From: Deltaproteobacteria bacterium HGW-Deltaproteobacteria-13
GTDB taxonomy: Bacteria > Desulfobacterota > Syntrophia > Syntrophales > Smithellaceae
DNA length: 64,000 bases
Assembly: GCA_002840555.1 (NCBI GenBank)
Contig: PHBJ01000015.1
Location: forward strand, 19,609-83,608
Direction: 5' to 3'
In this document: piece by piece, positions 34,617-43,723 of the stretch
Position numbering within the stretch: position 1 is the first letter of the stretch
How the letters are laid out: the number at the start of each line of letters is the position of its first letter
Translations under genes and position numbers: made by a program
Notes under the pieces: generated by a model
Database searches by the model: none
Told to the model about the DNA's origin: nothing
Seen by the model: the letters and a program-made list of their open reading frames with translations, nothing else

Positions 34617-36224
34617 TTATACCGCTTCCGCCAGATATCCCCGCCTGTCCAGATCATCTTCAAAATCCATGGTGCGGTCAATCGCGCCGCCTTCCGAAGT
34701 GATCTCGATAATCCTGTTGGCAACGGTTGAAACAAATTCCTGGTCATGCGAGGCAAACAGAACCACCTCGGGAAACGCGATGAGCCCGTCATTAAGGGCC
34801 GTGATCGATTCCATATCCAGATGGTTGGTCGGTTCATCAAGGATAAGCACATTCGCTCCGGTCAGCATCATGCGCGACAACATGCAGCGAACTCTTTCGC
34901 CACCGGAAAGGACGCATGTTTTTTTCAAGGCTTCTTCGCCTGAAAAAAGCATTCTGCCTAAGAAGCCGCGGGCAAAGGTTTCTCCTTCCGCAGGCGGTGA
35001 ATACTGCCCCAGCCAATCAACCAGAGTCATCTCCTGCTCAAAGAACCCGCTATTTTCCTGAGGGAAATAGGCGCTGGTAATGGTAATGCCCCAACGGAAA
35101 CTGCCGCCATCCGGTTTCATTTCACCGGCCAGAATCTGGAATAGGGTTGTTCGGGCAAGGGAGTTATCTGCGATAAAAGCGATTTTGTCGCCCTTGCGCA
35201 CGGACAGGTCAAAATTATTCAAGACCTTGACGCCGTCAATTTCTTTGGTCAGTCCCTTAATGGTCAGGATGATATCGCCGCAGGCTCTCTCCGGCTTGAA
35301 CACCACGTGCGGATATCTTCTCGAGGAGACCGGCATATCCTCCAGCGTGAGTTTCTCAAGCAGTTTCTTGCGCGATGTAGCCTGTTTGGATTTGGAAGCA
35401 TTGGCGCTGAAGCGCTGGATAAAAGCTTTCAGTTCATCGGCTTTTTCAGAGGCTCTGCGGTTATCGTTCTGTTTCTGCTTTAAGTTTAACTGGCTGGCCC
35501 GGTACCAGAAATCATAATTGCCGACATAAATCTGAATCCGCCCGAAATCAATATCCGCGGTATGCGTGCATACCTGATTGAGAAAGTGGCGGTCATGCGA
35601 CACCACGATAACCGTATTGGGAAACCGGGACAGAAAATCTTCGAGCCATCGGATTGATTTCAGATCAAGGTTATTGGTCGGTTCGTCCAGCAACAGCACA
35701 TCCGGATTGCCGAACAGTGCCTGGGCCAAAAGTACGCGCACCTTGTCGCCCGCCTCCAGTTCCTTCATTTTCTTCATTCGCAAATCTTCGGATATGCCCA
35801 ACCCGCTGAGCAGCACGGCCGCTTCGGATTCCGCTTCATAGCCGTTCATTTCAGCGAACAGACTCTCCAATTCCGCGGAACGGATACCGTCTTCTTCGGT
35901 AAATTCCGCCTTGGCATAAATCTCCTCACGCAGCATCATGACTTCATACAACCGTTTATGTCCCATGATAACCGTATTGAAAACTATTTCCTCGTCGAAG
36001 GCGAACTGATCCTGACGCAGAACAGCTATTCTCTCCCGGGAGCCAACTGATATTTCCCCCTTATCGGCATCCAGTTCACCGGCGAGAATTTTGAGAAAGG
36101 TAGACTTCCCCGACCCGTTTGCGCCGATCAGCCCATAGCAGTTGCCGGGGGTGAACTTGATGTTAACATTCTTGAAAAGCACTCGTTTCCCGTAAGAAAG
36201 AGTTATATTTGATGCCGCAATCAT
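34617..36224 (-). CDS. ABC-F family ribosome-associated ATPase (YbiT-like)
   Basis: A 535-residue soluble protein with two ABC modules and no membrane part. NBD1 has Walker A GANGSGKSTFLK and LLDEPTNNLD; NBD2 has LSGGERVRCMLSRM and LILDEPTNHLD. ABC-F proteins bind the ribosomal E site and modulate translation. Two oddities: the NBD1 signature reads LEAGDKVR, and the NBD2 Walker A reads ADNSLARTT, lacking the usual lysine, so NBD2 may not hydrolyse ATP. The ATG at 36224 has AGGAG nine bases upstream and replaces a longer frame to 36266, which would run through a terminator hairpin. The leader looks like an attenuator. Confidence 0.88.
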   Translation of the reverse strand: MIAASNITLSYGKRVLFKNVNIKFTPGNCYGLIGANGSGKSTFLKILAGELDADKGEISVGSRERIAVLRQDQFAFDEEIVFNTVIMGHKRLYEVMMLREEIYAKAEFTEEDGIRSAELESLFAEMNGYEAESEAAVLLSGLGISEDLRMKKMKELEAGDKVRVLLAQALFGNPDVLLLDEPTNNLDLKSIRWLEDFLSRFPNTVIVVSHDRHFLNQVCTHTADIDFGRIQIYVGNYDFWYRASQLNLKQKQNDNRRASEKADELKAFIQRFSANASKSKQATSRKKLLEKLTLEDMPVSSRRYPHVVFKPERACGDIILTIKGLTKEIDGVKVLNNFDLSVRKGDKIAFIADNSLARTTLFQILAGEMKPDGGSFRWGITITSAYFPQENSGFFEQEMTLVDWLGQYSPPAEGETFARGFLGRMLFSGEEALKKTCVLSGGERVRCMLSRMMLTGANVLILDEPTNHLDMESITALNDGLIAFPEVVLFASHDQEFVSTVANRIIEITSEGGAIDRTMDFEDDLDRRGYLAEAV

Positions 36225-36253
36225 ACTTTTTGTACTCCTATAAAGAAATAAAA

Positions 36254-36299
36254 AACCACAGGGCATTGTTAGCCCTGTGGTTAACTAAGGCGGGAGTAC
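36254..36299 (-). terminator. Attenuator-like leader of the ABC-F gene
   Basis: Leftward, an 11-base-pair perfect stem (AACCACAGGGC, seven-base loop, GCCCTGTGGTT; 36254-36282) is followed by TTTTATTTC and then the ABC-F ribosome site. This is a Rho-independent terminator placed 30 bases before the start codon. Upstream GTACTCC (36293-36299) is complementary to the GGAGTAC that includes the ribosome site (36232-36238). Confidence 0.6.
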
Positions 36300-37064
36300 T
36301 AGCACACTTTTTGACCGCTTGGCAATACATTTAAAAAATATTTCTGCCATGAGAACAAGAGACCGTTGCCTGACTCATTAACGATTATTCTGCGAAATGG
36401 TGGATAAGTAGATGACGTGAATAAGCGGGACAACGAAGGGAAACATCATGCGAAACTTACTGTAAAATCAACCAGGGGTTAGGACATTTGAAGGTTAAAA
36501 AGAAAGAAGAGAGCTGCAATGCTTTTTTATTTATGAGCTGTAGTCAGCTCATTTAAATACCGCTCTTAAAGCAGTTTGCATTACCTCTAATACCCAAAAG
36601 ATGGTTTTCTCTGATTACCTCCAGTGAAATTGTGTAACTTTTTACTCACATCGTCTCGGGCATTGCAGCATCTCTTGGATGTTATTGTACGGCTGCTGAT
36701 TGTTAATGTCAAGCAGTGTATCCGAATATAAAGCTTTTATTTTGATCAAGTTTCAAGTGGGACATTTTACCCCTGCGGTTGATATCTTTTGGCGTCATTA
36801 GAAAAATCGTCGAGATTATTGAAGCTTACACGTAACTCATTTATATTATTAGATATATTATTAAGCACAAGGTTTGAGCATTCTGCTAAAAAACACTGTC
36901 TTTCTATAGGTTAGCTGATTTATCAACAGAGATATCCACAATCATTTCCACTCCGCTGTTGATAGGATACATATGGCGGGCAAGACGAGGAAGACACGCG
37001 GTTATCAGCACTGACAGACATCATTTTCACTGCTTAAAAACCGGCTATGTGCCAGTACAAAAAG
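36300..37064. other. Long intergenic region between divergent genes
   Basis: No convincing gene in 765 bases. It holds a perfect hairpin ATGAGCTG-tagt-CAGCTCAT (36533-36552), scattered DnaA-box-like nonamers (36399, 36920, 36932), and on the minus strand two tiny open frames (36378-36449, 23 residues; and a 15-residue one just after) that could be leader peptides of the ABC-F mRNA. The first of these has no good ribosome site. Confidence 0.4.
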
Positions 37065-37091
37065 TTGACACCGGCAATATAAAGATATAAT
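37065..37091 (+). promoter_or_regulatory. Promoter of the small secreted protein at 37127
   Basis: TTGACA (37065-37070) and TATAAT (37086-37091), 15 bases apart: both boxes are perfect though the spacing is short. The start codon is 35 bases further on. Confidence 0.55.
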
Positions 37092-37126
37092 CTTAACTCT
37101 CATTTCCGGTTATTAAGGAGATTGTG

Positions 37127-37411
37127 ATGAAGAAGATTTTATGTATCATCCTGATATTTGTCTTTTCACTGACGGTGTTTTTAACGGCAGCCCTCTGCGG
37201 GGATACGACCGGTTCAGGCAAAACCGAGCATGATAAATATCTGGAAAACGGGCGATTCAAAGTAGATATGCCAGGCTGCGATAAGAGCGACAAAAGCTGC
37301 AATGATACCTCTGCCTACCGGAAATTCCAGAAGCAACAAAAGCTCCGGGACGAGTCGAAAGTTAAAAACTGTCCATCCTGCGCTCCGGTGAAGAACAGTT
37401 TGTCCAAGTAA
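37127..37411 (+). CDS. Small secreted cysteine-containing protein
   Basis: A 94-residue protein with a signal peptide (MKKILCIILIFVFSLTVFLTAALC) and a charged mature part carrying cysteines in GCDKSDKSC and NCPSC. No family was recognised. AAGGAG lies six bases before the ATG at 37127; a GTG three bases earlier is less well placed. The CPSC motif may bind metal or form a disulfide. It has its own promoter and is followed by a CARDB-like secreted protein 83 bases on. Confidence 0.65.
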   Translation: MKKILCIILIFVFSLTVFLTAALCGDTTGSGKTEHDKYLENGRFKVDMPGCDKSDKSCNDTSAYRKFQKQQKLRDESKVKNCPSCAPVKNSLSK

Positions 37412-37494
37412 ATGCCCAAATAATAATCGGGACGTTTGTATTTATTTTAGAACGGATGATTTTAATATAATAACGCAACAGGAGGCGCCATAAA

Positions 37495-38040
37495 ATGAAA
37501 AAGAATATTATTGGGATCGGTCTAATCATTGGTTTTATTTCGATGCTCATGGTTTCATCGGCCATAGCCGCGGACGCACCCGACTTGAGCCTGGAAAAGA
37601 ATATGGTGTTGCCGTCACCCATTACTCAAGGGCAGACGGCCACATTGACAATAGAAGTGAAAAACATCGGCAAGGCTAAAAGCCGGGCGGTAACCTTGTT
37701 TCTTCATGGGAATGAAAATGCCCTACAGGCTTTCGGTGTCCCCATGTATAATTCGGCGGAGCACGGGGTTCCCATGCCGGAATTGGCGGTCGGCCAGGTT
37801 TTCACTTATTCCACCTCAAAGATAATAAAACTGCCTGCAGGAAATTACGCTATCCGGGCCATCATCTGGCCGGGCAATAAACCGATGACGGCACAGCCCA
37901 CGCCCAATGCCGAAAGCAATTTGACCAATAACGAAAAGGAAGTTCAATTCACCGTTAAACCCGGAATCTTAAGACCGTCTAATCTGGGACCGAAGCATAA
38001 GATACCGATGACTCCGTCCGGTCAGGGAGTCCTGAATTAA
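37495..38040 (+). CDS. Secreted CARDB-like (immunoglobulin-fold) protein
   Basis: A 181-residue exported protein: signal peptide (IGIGLIIGFISMLMVSSAIAA), then a single beta-sandwich with PDLSLEKNMVLPSPITQG and TATLTIEVKNIGKAKSRAV, the CARDB (cell-adhesion-related) signature of proline/aspartate opening and VKNxG. The second part (LPAGNYAIRAIIWPGN, ESNLTNNEKEVQFTV) completes the fold. AGGAGG precedes the ATG. A binding or adhesive role in the envelope is inferred from the fold. Confidence 0.7.
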   Translation: MKKNIIGIGLIIGFISMLMVSSAIAADAPDLSLEKNMVLPSPITQGQTATLTIEVKNIGKAKSRAVTLFLHGNENALQAFGVPMYNSAEHGVPMPELAVGQVFTYSTSKIIKLPAGNYAIRAIIWPGNKPMTAQPTPNAESNLTNNEKEVQFTVKPGILRPSNLGPKHKIPMTPSGQGVLN

Positions 38041-38426
38041 AGAAAAACTGAAATGTTCTTAAAAACGCCGTCCAGGTGTCTGGTCCTTGCCTGGCTGCTC
38101 TCAGAATTTGAACGAAAAAAATACTGGATTAACCGGGACCTTCGCCGGAGAGACAAAAATATAGATTGCGCCCCGGATTAGAAGTCCGGGGCACGCTCTG
38201 CCCTATGGGCGGCCCGCAATGATATCTGTCTTGTCATGCCGTTGTATATTTTCACGTAAAAAAATATCCGCTTCACATCGTGCGTTCCACATTTCAATTG
38301 ACACGGGTTCGTTCTTTATATAATTTTATTTGCCCCAAATCATCATCCAATGAAAATATATTATTTATTTGTTTTAATTTTCGTGAGGAGTTTGACGGAT
38401 ATTATTAAAGTAAGCAAAGACCGGTT
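38041..38426. other. Intergenic region with a tRNA-like fragment
   Basis: Apart from the tRNA-like fragment at 38170-38203 I see no gene or clear promoter in this 386-base stretch. Confidence 0.5.
38170..38203 (-). repeat. tRNA-Arg(TCT)-like fragment
   Basis: On the minus strand GGGCAGAGC is followed by a stem-loop CCCCGGA-CTTCTAA-TCCGGGG. This is the D-arm end and the whole anticodon arm of a tRNA with anticodon TCT. No T arm, acceptor or CCA follows, so it is not a functional tRNA. It is the same kind of scar as the tRNA-Sec fragments. Confidence 0.45.
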
Positions 38427-40352
38427 ATGTTAAATAAGGCAAATTTTAGTTCCCATAAACAAATACTGATCGTTTATATTGTTTTGGCCGTTGTTACGCT
38501 TGCTGTTTTCTGGCAGGTGCATCAATACGGCTTCATCGACTTCGATGATGATGTTTACGTAACACAAAACAGCCATGTCCGGTCGGGAATCACTCCGGAA
38601 GGACTTCATTGGGCATTCAGCACAACGTATGCTGAATTCTGGCATCCTCTGACGTGGATTTCCCTGATGCTCGATTATCAACTTTACGGTTTGAATGCCG
38701 GCGATTTTCATCTGACCAATCTTATCCTGCACATCCTGAGTGCTTTGATGCTTTTCTGGCTTTTTAACCGCATGACCGGGTCCATCTGGCGCAGTGCCTT
38801 CGTTGCCGGACTTTTTGCTCTTCATCCATTGCGCGTGGAATCGGTGGCCTGGATAGCTGAACGAAAAGATGTCTTAAGCGCTTTTTTCTGGATGCTTACG
38901 CTCTGCCTTTATGTTTATTACACGGAAAAACCTGCCATAAAAAGGTATCTGCTTGTTCTTTTTTTCTTTGCCTGCGGGCTGATGAGCAAATCCATGGTTG
39001 TCACCCTGCCGGTGGTCATGATTCTTCTCGATTACTGGCCGCTCGGCCGTCTTCAGTCGCAGAAAATCGGGACCAATTCAAAGGAAGCCGCGTCTGTTTC
39101 CGCAAATCAGGAAAAAAAGAAAACCAAATCAAAAAAGGAAGGTCTAAAGAAAAATATATCTCCGTCTCATGAACGGAAACTATCGGAAACTACGATCGCG
39201 GGAATAATTCCGCTATGGCAGTTGCGGGAAAAAATACCTTTTTTCATCTTTTCCATCGTTTTTTCTGTCCTTACCATTTACGCTCAGCGCTCACAGCCCA
39301 TAAAAGATTATCCCTTTTCTCTGGGGTCCCGGATCGCCAATGCGCCTGTTTCTTTCATGACTTATCTGGAGAAAACATTCTGGCCCCATGATCTGGCTGT
39401 TATTTATCCTTTCTCAGAACAGCTTCCTCTCTGGCAAGTCGCGGGCGCAACTTTGCTGATTTTAGTTATCAGCGCTGCCGTTATTGTTGCCGTGAAACGT
39501 CTGCCGTATTTATTTACCGGATGGCTATGGTATTTTGTAACTATTTTACCGGTTATCGGGATTATTCAGGTTGGAGACCCCATGGCCGACCGTTATATTT
39601 ATCTGCCCTCGATCGGTATTTACATGATGCTGGCCTGGGGGGTTCCATCTCTCATTAAAAATGAAGAAATTCGCAAAAAGATTTTATTCCCGGCAGCCAT
39701 AGCCATTCTGGCCATTCTGGCAGTTTCAACCTGGCGGCAATGCGGTTACTGGGAGAACAGCGCCTCTCTCTTTAATCACGCTCTGCAGGTGACGAAGGAT
39801 AATTATCTGGCGTATAATGCCCGGGGAGTTATTTATGCTAAATCAGGTCGGTATCAAAGCGCCATTGAGGATTTCGGCGAAACAATCAGGCTTCAGCCGG
39901 CCTATGCCAATGCCTACTATAACAGGGGGCTTGCTTACGCTAACTCCGGCCAGTATGAGCATGCCATCAGGGACTATAACGAAACAAGCAAACTTCAACC
40001 GGGTTTTGCCGATATCTATTTCTTCAGAGGAACTGCCTATGGTGAACTCGGTCAGTATCAGCCGGCCATCGAAAGCTATAATGAAGCCATACGCCTGAGA
40101 CCGGATTACATCTTTGCTTACTACAATAGGGGAGTGGCTTACGGGAAACTCCATCAATTTCAACGGTCCGTCAATGACTTCAATGAGACAATCCGGCTGA
40201 AACAGGATTACGCCGATGCTTATAACGGCAGGGGGATTGCTTATTTATCGCTGGGCGACAAAAAGCTTGGCTGCCCGGATGCGCGAAAAGCATGTGAATT
40301 AGGAAATTGCAGGGCATTAGAACTGGCGATAGGAAAGGGAGACTGCCGCTGA
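38427..40352 (+). CDS. TMTC-like membrane protein with C-terminal TPR repeats
   Basis: A 641-residue protein. Residues about 10-430 hold some ten membrane spans of GT-C type, with an acidic FIDFDDDVYVTQN in the first external loop and the conserved HPLRVESVAWIAERKDVLS. A cytoplasm-like basic loop is rich in lysine (EKKKTKSKKEGLKK). Residues 450-610 are about five TPR units such as YYNRGLAYANSGQYEHAIRD. The architecture matches animal TMTC O-mannosyltransferases and bacterial relatives; a glycosyl-transfer role is inferred. A paralogue is at 53993-55927. No ribosome site is obvious. Confidence 0.78.
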   Translation: MLNKANFSSHKQILIVYIVLAVVTLAVFWQVHQYGFIDFDDDVYVTQNSHVRSGITPEGLHWAFSTTYAEFWHPLTWISLMLDYQLYGLNAGDFHLTNLILHILSALMLFWLFNRMTGSIWRSAFVAGLFALHPLRVESVAWIAERKDVLSAFFWMLTLCLYVYYTEKPAIKRYLLVLFFFACGLMSKSMVVTLPVVMILLDYWPLGRLQSQKIGTNSKEAASVSANQEKKKTKSKKEGLKKNISPSHERKLSETTIAGIIPLWQLREKIPFFIFSIVFSVLTIYAQRSQPIKDYPFSLGSRIANAPVSFMTYLEKTFWPHDLAVIYPFSEQLPLWQVAGATLLILVISAAVIVAVKRLPYLFTGWLWYFVTILPVIGIIQVGDPMADRYIYLPSIGIYMMLAWGVPSLIKNEEIRKKILFPAAIAILAILAVSTWRQCGYWENSASLFNHALQVTKDNYLAYNARGVIYAKSGRYQSAIEDFGETIRLQPAYANAYYNRGLAYANSGQYEHAIRDYNETSKLQPGFADIYFFRGTAYGELGQYQPAIESYNEAIRLRPDYIFAYYNRGVAYGKLHQFQRSVNDFNETIRLKQDYADAYNGRGIAYLSLGDKKLGCPDARKACELGNCRALELAIGKGDCR

Positions 40353-40526
40353 CTCTTTTGGGATCAAGTTTTTGCCCGGACCCTCTCACATCACTTTGGG
40401 AATATAATTCTTAATTGAGGATTAAAATACTGAATTCTCCGGGTATGCGCCGGGAGGCTCTCCATGCGGAAAAGATAAGGGAAACGGCAACCTGCCTTCC
40501 TGTTTCATTTTGCGGTTTATATTGTA
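40353..40526. other. Intergenic region
   Basis: No gene. It contains a short CTCCGG/CCGGGAG hairpin near 40437-40455 and leads into the promoter at 40527. Confidence 0.4.
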
Positions 40527-40555
40527 TTGACATATAAACCGAACCTGCCTATAGT
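40527..40555 (+). promoter_or_regulatory. Strong sigma-70-type promoter for the acyltransferase gene
   Basis: TTGACA (40527-40532), a 17-base spacer and TATAGT (40550-40555). The leader of about 90 bases contains the tandem repeat at 40586-40611. Confidence 0.7.
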
Positions 40556-40585
40556 CCCCCGGCGTAAAAGCAAGTTCTTATCAAT

Positions 40586-40611
40586 GGATATCATACCGGG
40601 ATATCATACCG
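40586..40611 (+). repeat. 13-base tandem repeat in the leader
   Basis: GGATATCATACCG occurs twice in perfect tandem (40586-40598 and 40599-40611) between promoter and start codon. It could be a replication slip or a protein-binding site. Confidence 0.6.
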
Positions 40612-40653
40612 GGAATACTGCTTGTGCGTAATGATTTTATGTAGGAATATGTT

Positions 40654-41277
40654 ATGCACAAGACCGTTTTTGATACCCCCGTCATCAAGACTCTATTCCG
40701 TCTGCTTTCGCTCTTCTTGTTGAAGATACTCGGGTGGGAAAAAGAGGGATCGCTTCCTCTGGAGAAAAAATACGTGATGATCGCCGCTCCGCACACGTCG
40801 AACTGGGATTTTTTTTATACGATACTTATAGCGTTTGCTTTCAAACTGAAGATATTCTGGATGGGAAAAAACACTATCTTTAAAAAACCGTTTGGTTCTC
40901 TCATGAAATGGATGGGCGGCATTCCGGTAAACAGGAGCAAATCGAATAATCTTGTGGATGAGACCATCGCCTGGTTCAACAACAACGAGCGGCTGATTAT
41001 TGTCATCCCCCCCGAGGGAACCCGCAAGAAAACCACTTACTGGAAAACCGGTTTTTACCATATTGCTTATGGAGCCGGCGTACCGATTCTCCTGGGTTAC
41101 ATGGATTATAAAAGAAAGGCCGGCGGTCTGGGGCCTCTGTTTCATCCGACCGGTTCAATCGATGACGACATGGCGAGAATCCGTAATTTTTACTCGAATG
41201 TGACCGGCAAAAACCCTGATATGTTCAATCAAAAAGCTGATGTCGCTGAATACAAAAAAGAAAAATATGTAGCATGA
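40654..41277 (+). CDS. Lysophospholipid acyltransferase-family protein (PlsC-like)
   Basis: A 207-residue acyltransferase. The HX4D active-site motif is HTSNWD in AAPHTSNWDFFY, and the phosphate-binding block is PPEGTRKKTTYWKTGFY. A hydrophobic N-terminal stretch (IKTLFRLLSLFLLKILG) suits membrane association. It probably acylates a glycerophosphate or other lipid, in or near the inner membrane. AGGAA lies seven bases before the ATG, and a strong promoter is about 100 bases upstream. The exact acceptor is not known. Confidence 0.82.
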   Translation: MHKTVFDTPVIKTLFRLLSLFLLKILGWEKEGSLPLEKKYVMIAAPHTSNWDFFYTILIAFAFKLKIFWMGKNTIFKKPFGSLMKWMGGIPVNRSKSNNLVDETIAWFNNNERLIIVIPPEGTRKKTTYWKTGFYHIAYGAGVPILLGYMDYKRKAGGLGPLFHPTGSIDDDMARIRNFYSNVTGKNPDMFNQKADVAEYKKEKYVA

Positions 41278-41503
41278 AAAATTGGAATTTCGGAAACAGT
41301 ATATCGGGGTACTAAAATCCCCCCCGGCATTTCCGGGCAGATAAAAACAGATTGTCACAGTTCCTGAGAGTCGCCTCGCAATAACATTTTATTTTTATGT
41401 CGTCTTGATCAGGACGCCGATCTGCCCTCCCCGCCGCCGCTGTTTCCTTTTCTCTTGACAGAATCTCCTGGCATCTCTATCTTTAATAAGGGCATGCCTT
41501 ATC

Positions 41504-43660
41504 ATGCCCGGCAAATACAATGGACAGCCGTGTCCGAATGCGGCGGAAAGAACAGAGAACATGAGCGATCCCAATATCAAAAATCTCTCCGGAAATATCA
41601 CCGGGGATAATCAACCCAGCCGCAAAACGGCCTTGGGAAGCAAGGACGGTTTCCTTTCATACTTCCGGAAGCTTCTGCTGATTGGGTTTCTGGTTCTGCT
41701 ATTGCCCGTTTCCTCCGTGGCTCAAAACAATGCCTGCCACCGCATGCCCATGCTGATGGAAAGGTTTCTGGACAATCACTACGCCATGAAGAGTATGACC
41801 GATGAGCTCAAAACGCACGCCGTCGATCAGATGATCAAAAGTCTGGACCCTTCTAAAACGCTGTTGTATGAGTCCGATTTGGAAAATCTAAGGCCGGTTC
41901 TGCAAAACGCGTTTACCCGCATGCAATCGGGTGACTGTACCCCGCTCCAGCAGGTTTACGACATGCTCGTCGCACGCGCGCGGGAGAATGAGACTATTAT
42001 CAAAAAGATTCTGGGACCGGACTACCGTCTCGACGATACTGTTGAACTGAACATCGACATCGACAAGCGTCCGTATGTGAAGACGGCGGCCCAAAAGTAT
42101 GAACTCCTGAAAAAAGTCGTGCAATTCCAGATCGAAAATGCCCTGCTGTCGGGTACGGATTTAGCGGAGGCCAAAAAACAGCAGATTCACCGCTATGAGT
42201 TGCAGACCAGGCGGATCGTTGAGCGCACCCCGGAAGAGCTCATTACGAACGTCGCCAAGTCTTTCGCGCTGGCTCTCGATCCACACACGAGCTACCTTTC
42301 CCCCGAAAACCTTGAGGACATCCGGATCCAGATGCAGCTTTCTCTGGAAGGGATCGGCGCCCTCCTCAAAAATGATAACGGCTTTACCATCATTGAAGAG
42401 TTGATTCCCGGAGGAGGCGCGGAGAAATCGGGGCTGCTGCATCCAAATGATAAAATCATCGCCGTAGCTCAGGACCGGGGAAAGCCCGTTGACGTCATCG
42501 ACATGGACCTGCGCGACGTCGTCAGTATGATCCGCGGAAAGAAAGGCTCCCGGGTAACACTGACGATCCTGCGTCAAACCCCGCACAAGGATCGTTTCGA
42601 CGTCACCATCATGCGCGATAAGATCGACATGAAAGAGCAGGAGGCTAAAATTACATACGAGATGCGAAAAAGCGGCGGCAAAACCTACCGCTTCGGCATC
42701 ATCGATCTTCCTTCTTTCTACGGCGGAGAGACGGGAGGCAAGTCCAGCTACAAAGATGTAAAAAGACTTCTCGCCAGGGCCAGGCAGCAGCATGTTGACG
42801 GGATCGTGCTGGACTTGTCGCGCAACGGCGGGGGACTGCTCGATGAGGCGGTGCGCATTGCCGGCCTTTTCATTGGAAAGGGAGGAATCGTAGCAACGAA
42901 GGACAGCCGCGGTCAGGTGACGATTCTTACGAATGGTTCGAATGCATCGGAAGGCGACCGGCGCAAAGTGATTGAGTTCCCGGCGGAAGATCCTCGATCA
43001 ATCTATACCGGCCCCCTCGTTGTATTGACAAGCCGCATGAGCGCGTCGGCCAGCGAAATCGTCGCGGGCGCCCTGAAAGACTATCATCGCGCGGTGATCA
43101 TCGGATCGGACCGCACCTTCGGCAAGGGGTCCGTGCAGACCTTGAAACCGCTTCCGGGAGATATGGGCGGCATGAAGGTCACGACAGCGTTGTACTTTCT
43201 GCCCGGCGGCAAATCCACGCAGAAGACGGGTGTGGAAGCGGATGTGCGGCTGCCAATCTGGTTTGCTCTCGAAGAGGTTGGTGAAACGGCGCTGGATTAT
43301 CCGCTCCCGGCCCAGACGATCGCGCCCTTCCTTGACATGCAGGCCAATGCCGGCCCGCCGACATGGAAACCCGTGGAGCAGTCGTTGATCACAAAGCTGG
43401 CCGCAAAATCCAGGGCCCGCGTTGACAAAGATGTGAAGTTCGCCGAGATCATCAGGAACAACAAAGAGGCCGCCGGAAAGAAGGGGATCATCCGGCTCGC
43501 CGACTTGCGCAAAGAGATGAAGAAGGAAAACGGCGGCAAGAAAAATGAAACATCGGCGGAACTTAGGAAGAAAGCCCGGGATCAGTATGCCCCCTTTGTG
43601 AACGAAAGCGTCAACGTTTTACTCGATATGGCAGCGGCGGACTCAGCTCAGCGCATTTAA
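41504..43660 (+). CDS. prc: Tail-specific (Prc/Tsp) S41-family C-terminal processing protease
   Basis: A 718-residue periplasmic protease. After a membrane/signal segment (LLLIGFLVLLLPVSSVA) comes the Tsp N-terminal domain, then a PDZ domain (LSLEGIGALLKNDNGFTIIE to VTLTILR), then the S41 catalytic domain with the SASASE serine motif and the lysine of FGKGSVQ, and a C-terminal lysine-rich tail. It degrades misfolded or tagged periplasmic proteins and may process lipoproteins. The base composition looks richer in G and C than neighbouring genes. An alternative start is the ATG at 41561; neither has a strong ribosome site. Confidence 0.9.
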   Translation: MPGKYNGQPCPNAAERTENMSDPNIKNLSGNITGDNQPSRKTALGSKDGFLSYFRKLLLIGFLVLLLPVSSVAQNNACHRMPMLMERFLDNHYAMKSMTDELKTHAVDQMIKSLDPSKTLLYESDLENLRPVLQNAFTRMQSGDCTPLQQVYDMLVARARENETIIKKILGPDYRLDDTVELNIDIDKRPYVKTAAQKYELLKKVVQFQIENALLSGTDLAEAKKQQIHRYELQTRRIVERTPEELITNVAKSFALALDPHTSYLSPENLEDIRIQMQLSLEGIGALLKNDNGFTIIEELIPGGGAEKSGLLHPNDKIIAVAQDRGKPVDVIDMDLRDVVSMIRGKKGSRVTLTILRQTPHKDRFDVTIMRDKIDMKEQEAKITYEMRKSGGKTYRFGIIDLPSFYGGETGGKSSYKDVKRLLARARQQHVDGIVLDLSRNGGGLLDEAVRIAGLFIGKGGIVATKDSRGQVTILTNGSNASEGDRRKVIEFPAEDPRSIYTGPLVVLTSRMSASASEIVAGALKDYHRAVIIGSDRTFGKGSVQTLKPLPGDMGGMKVTTALYFLPGGKSTQKTGVEADVRLPIWFALEEVGETALDYPLPAQTIAPFLDMQANAGPPTWKPVEQSLITKLAAKSRARVDKDVKFAEIIRNNKEAAGKKGIIRLADLRKEMKKENGGKKNETSAELRKKARDQYAPFVNESVNVLLDMAAADSAQRI

Positions 43661-43723
43661 CCCCTGTCCGCTGTAAACCGTTATCTCGCCGGATCTCCCG
43701 CAAACGGAACATATGATGATCAT

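Noticed and set aside
36399..37010. Cluster of DnaA-box-like nonamers suggesting a replication origin
   Set aside because: Only three are within one mismatch of TTATCCACA and no dnaA, dnaN, parA or similar gene is near. Chance is likely in AT-rich DNA.
42161..42793. 210-residue leftward frame inside the protease gene
   Set aside because: Antisense shadow caused by high GC at third positions of the protease gene.
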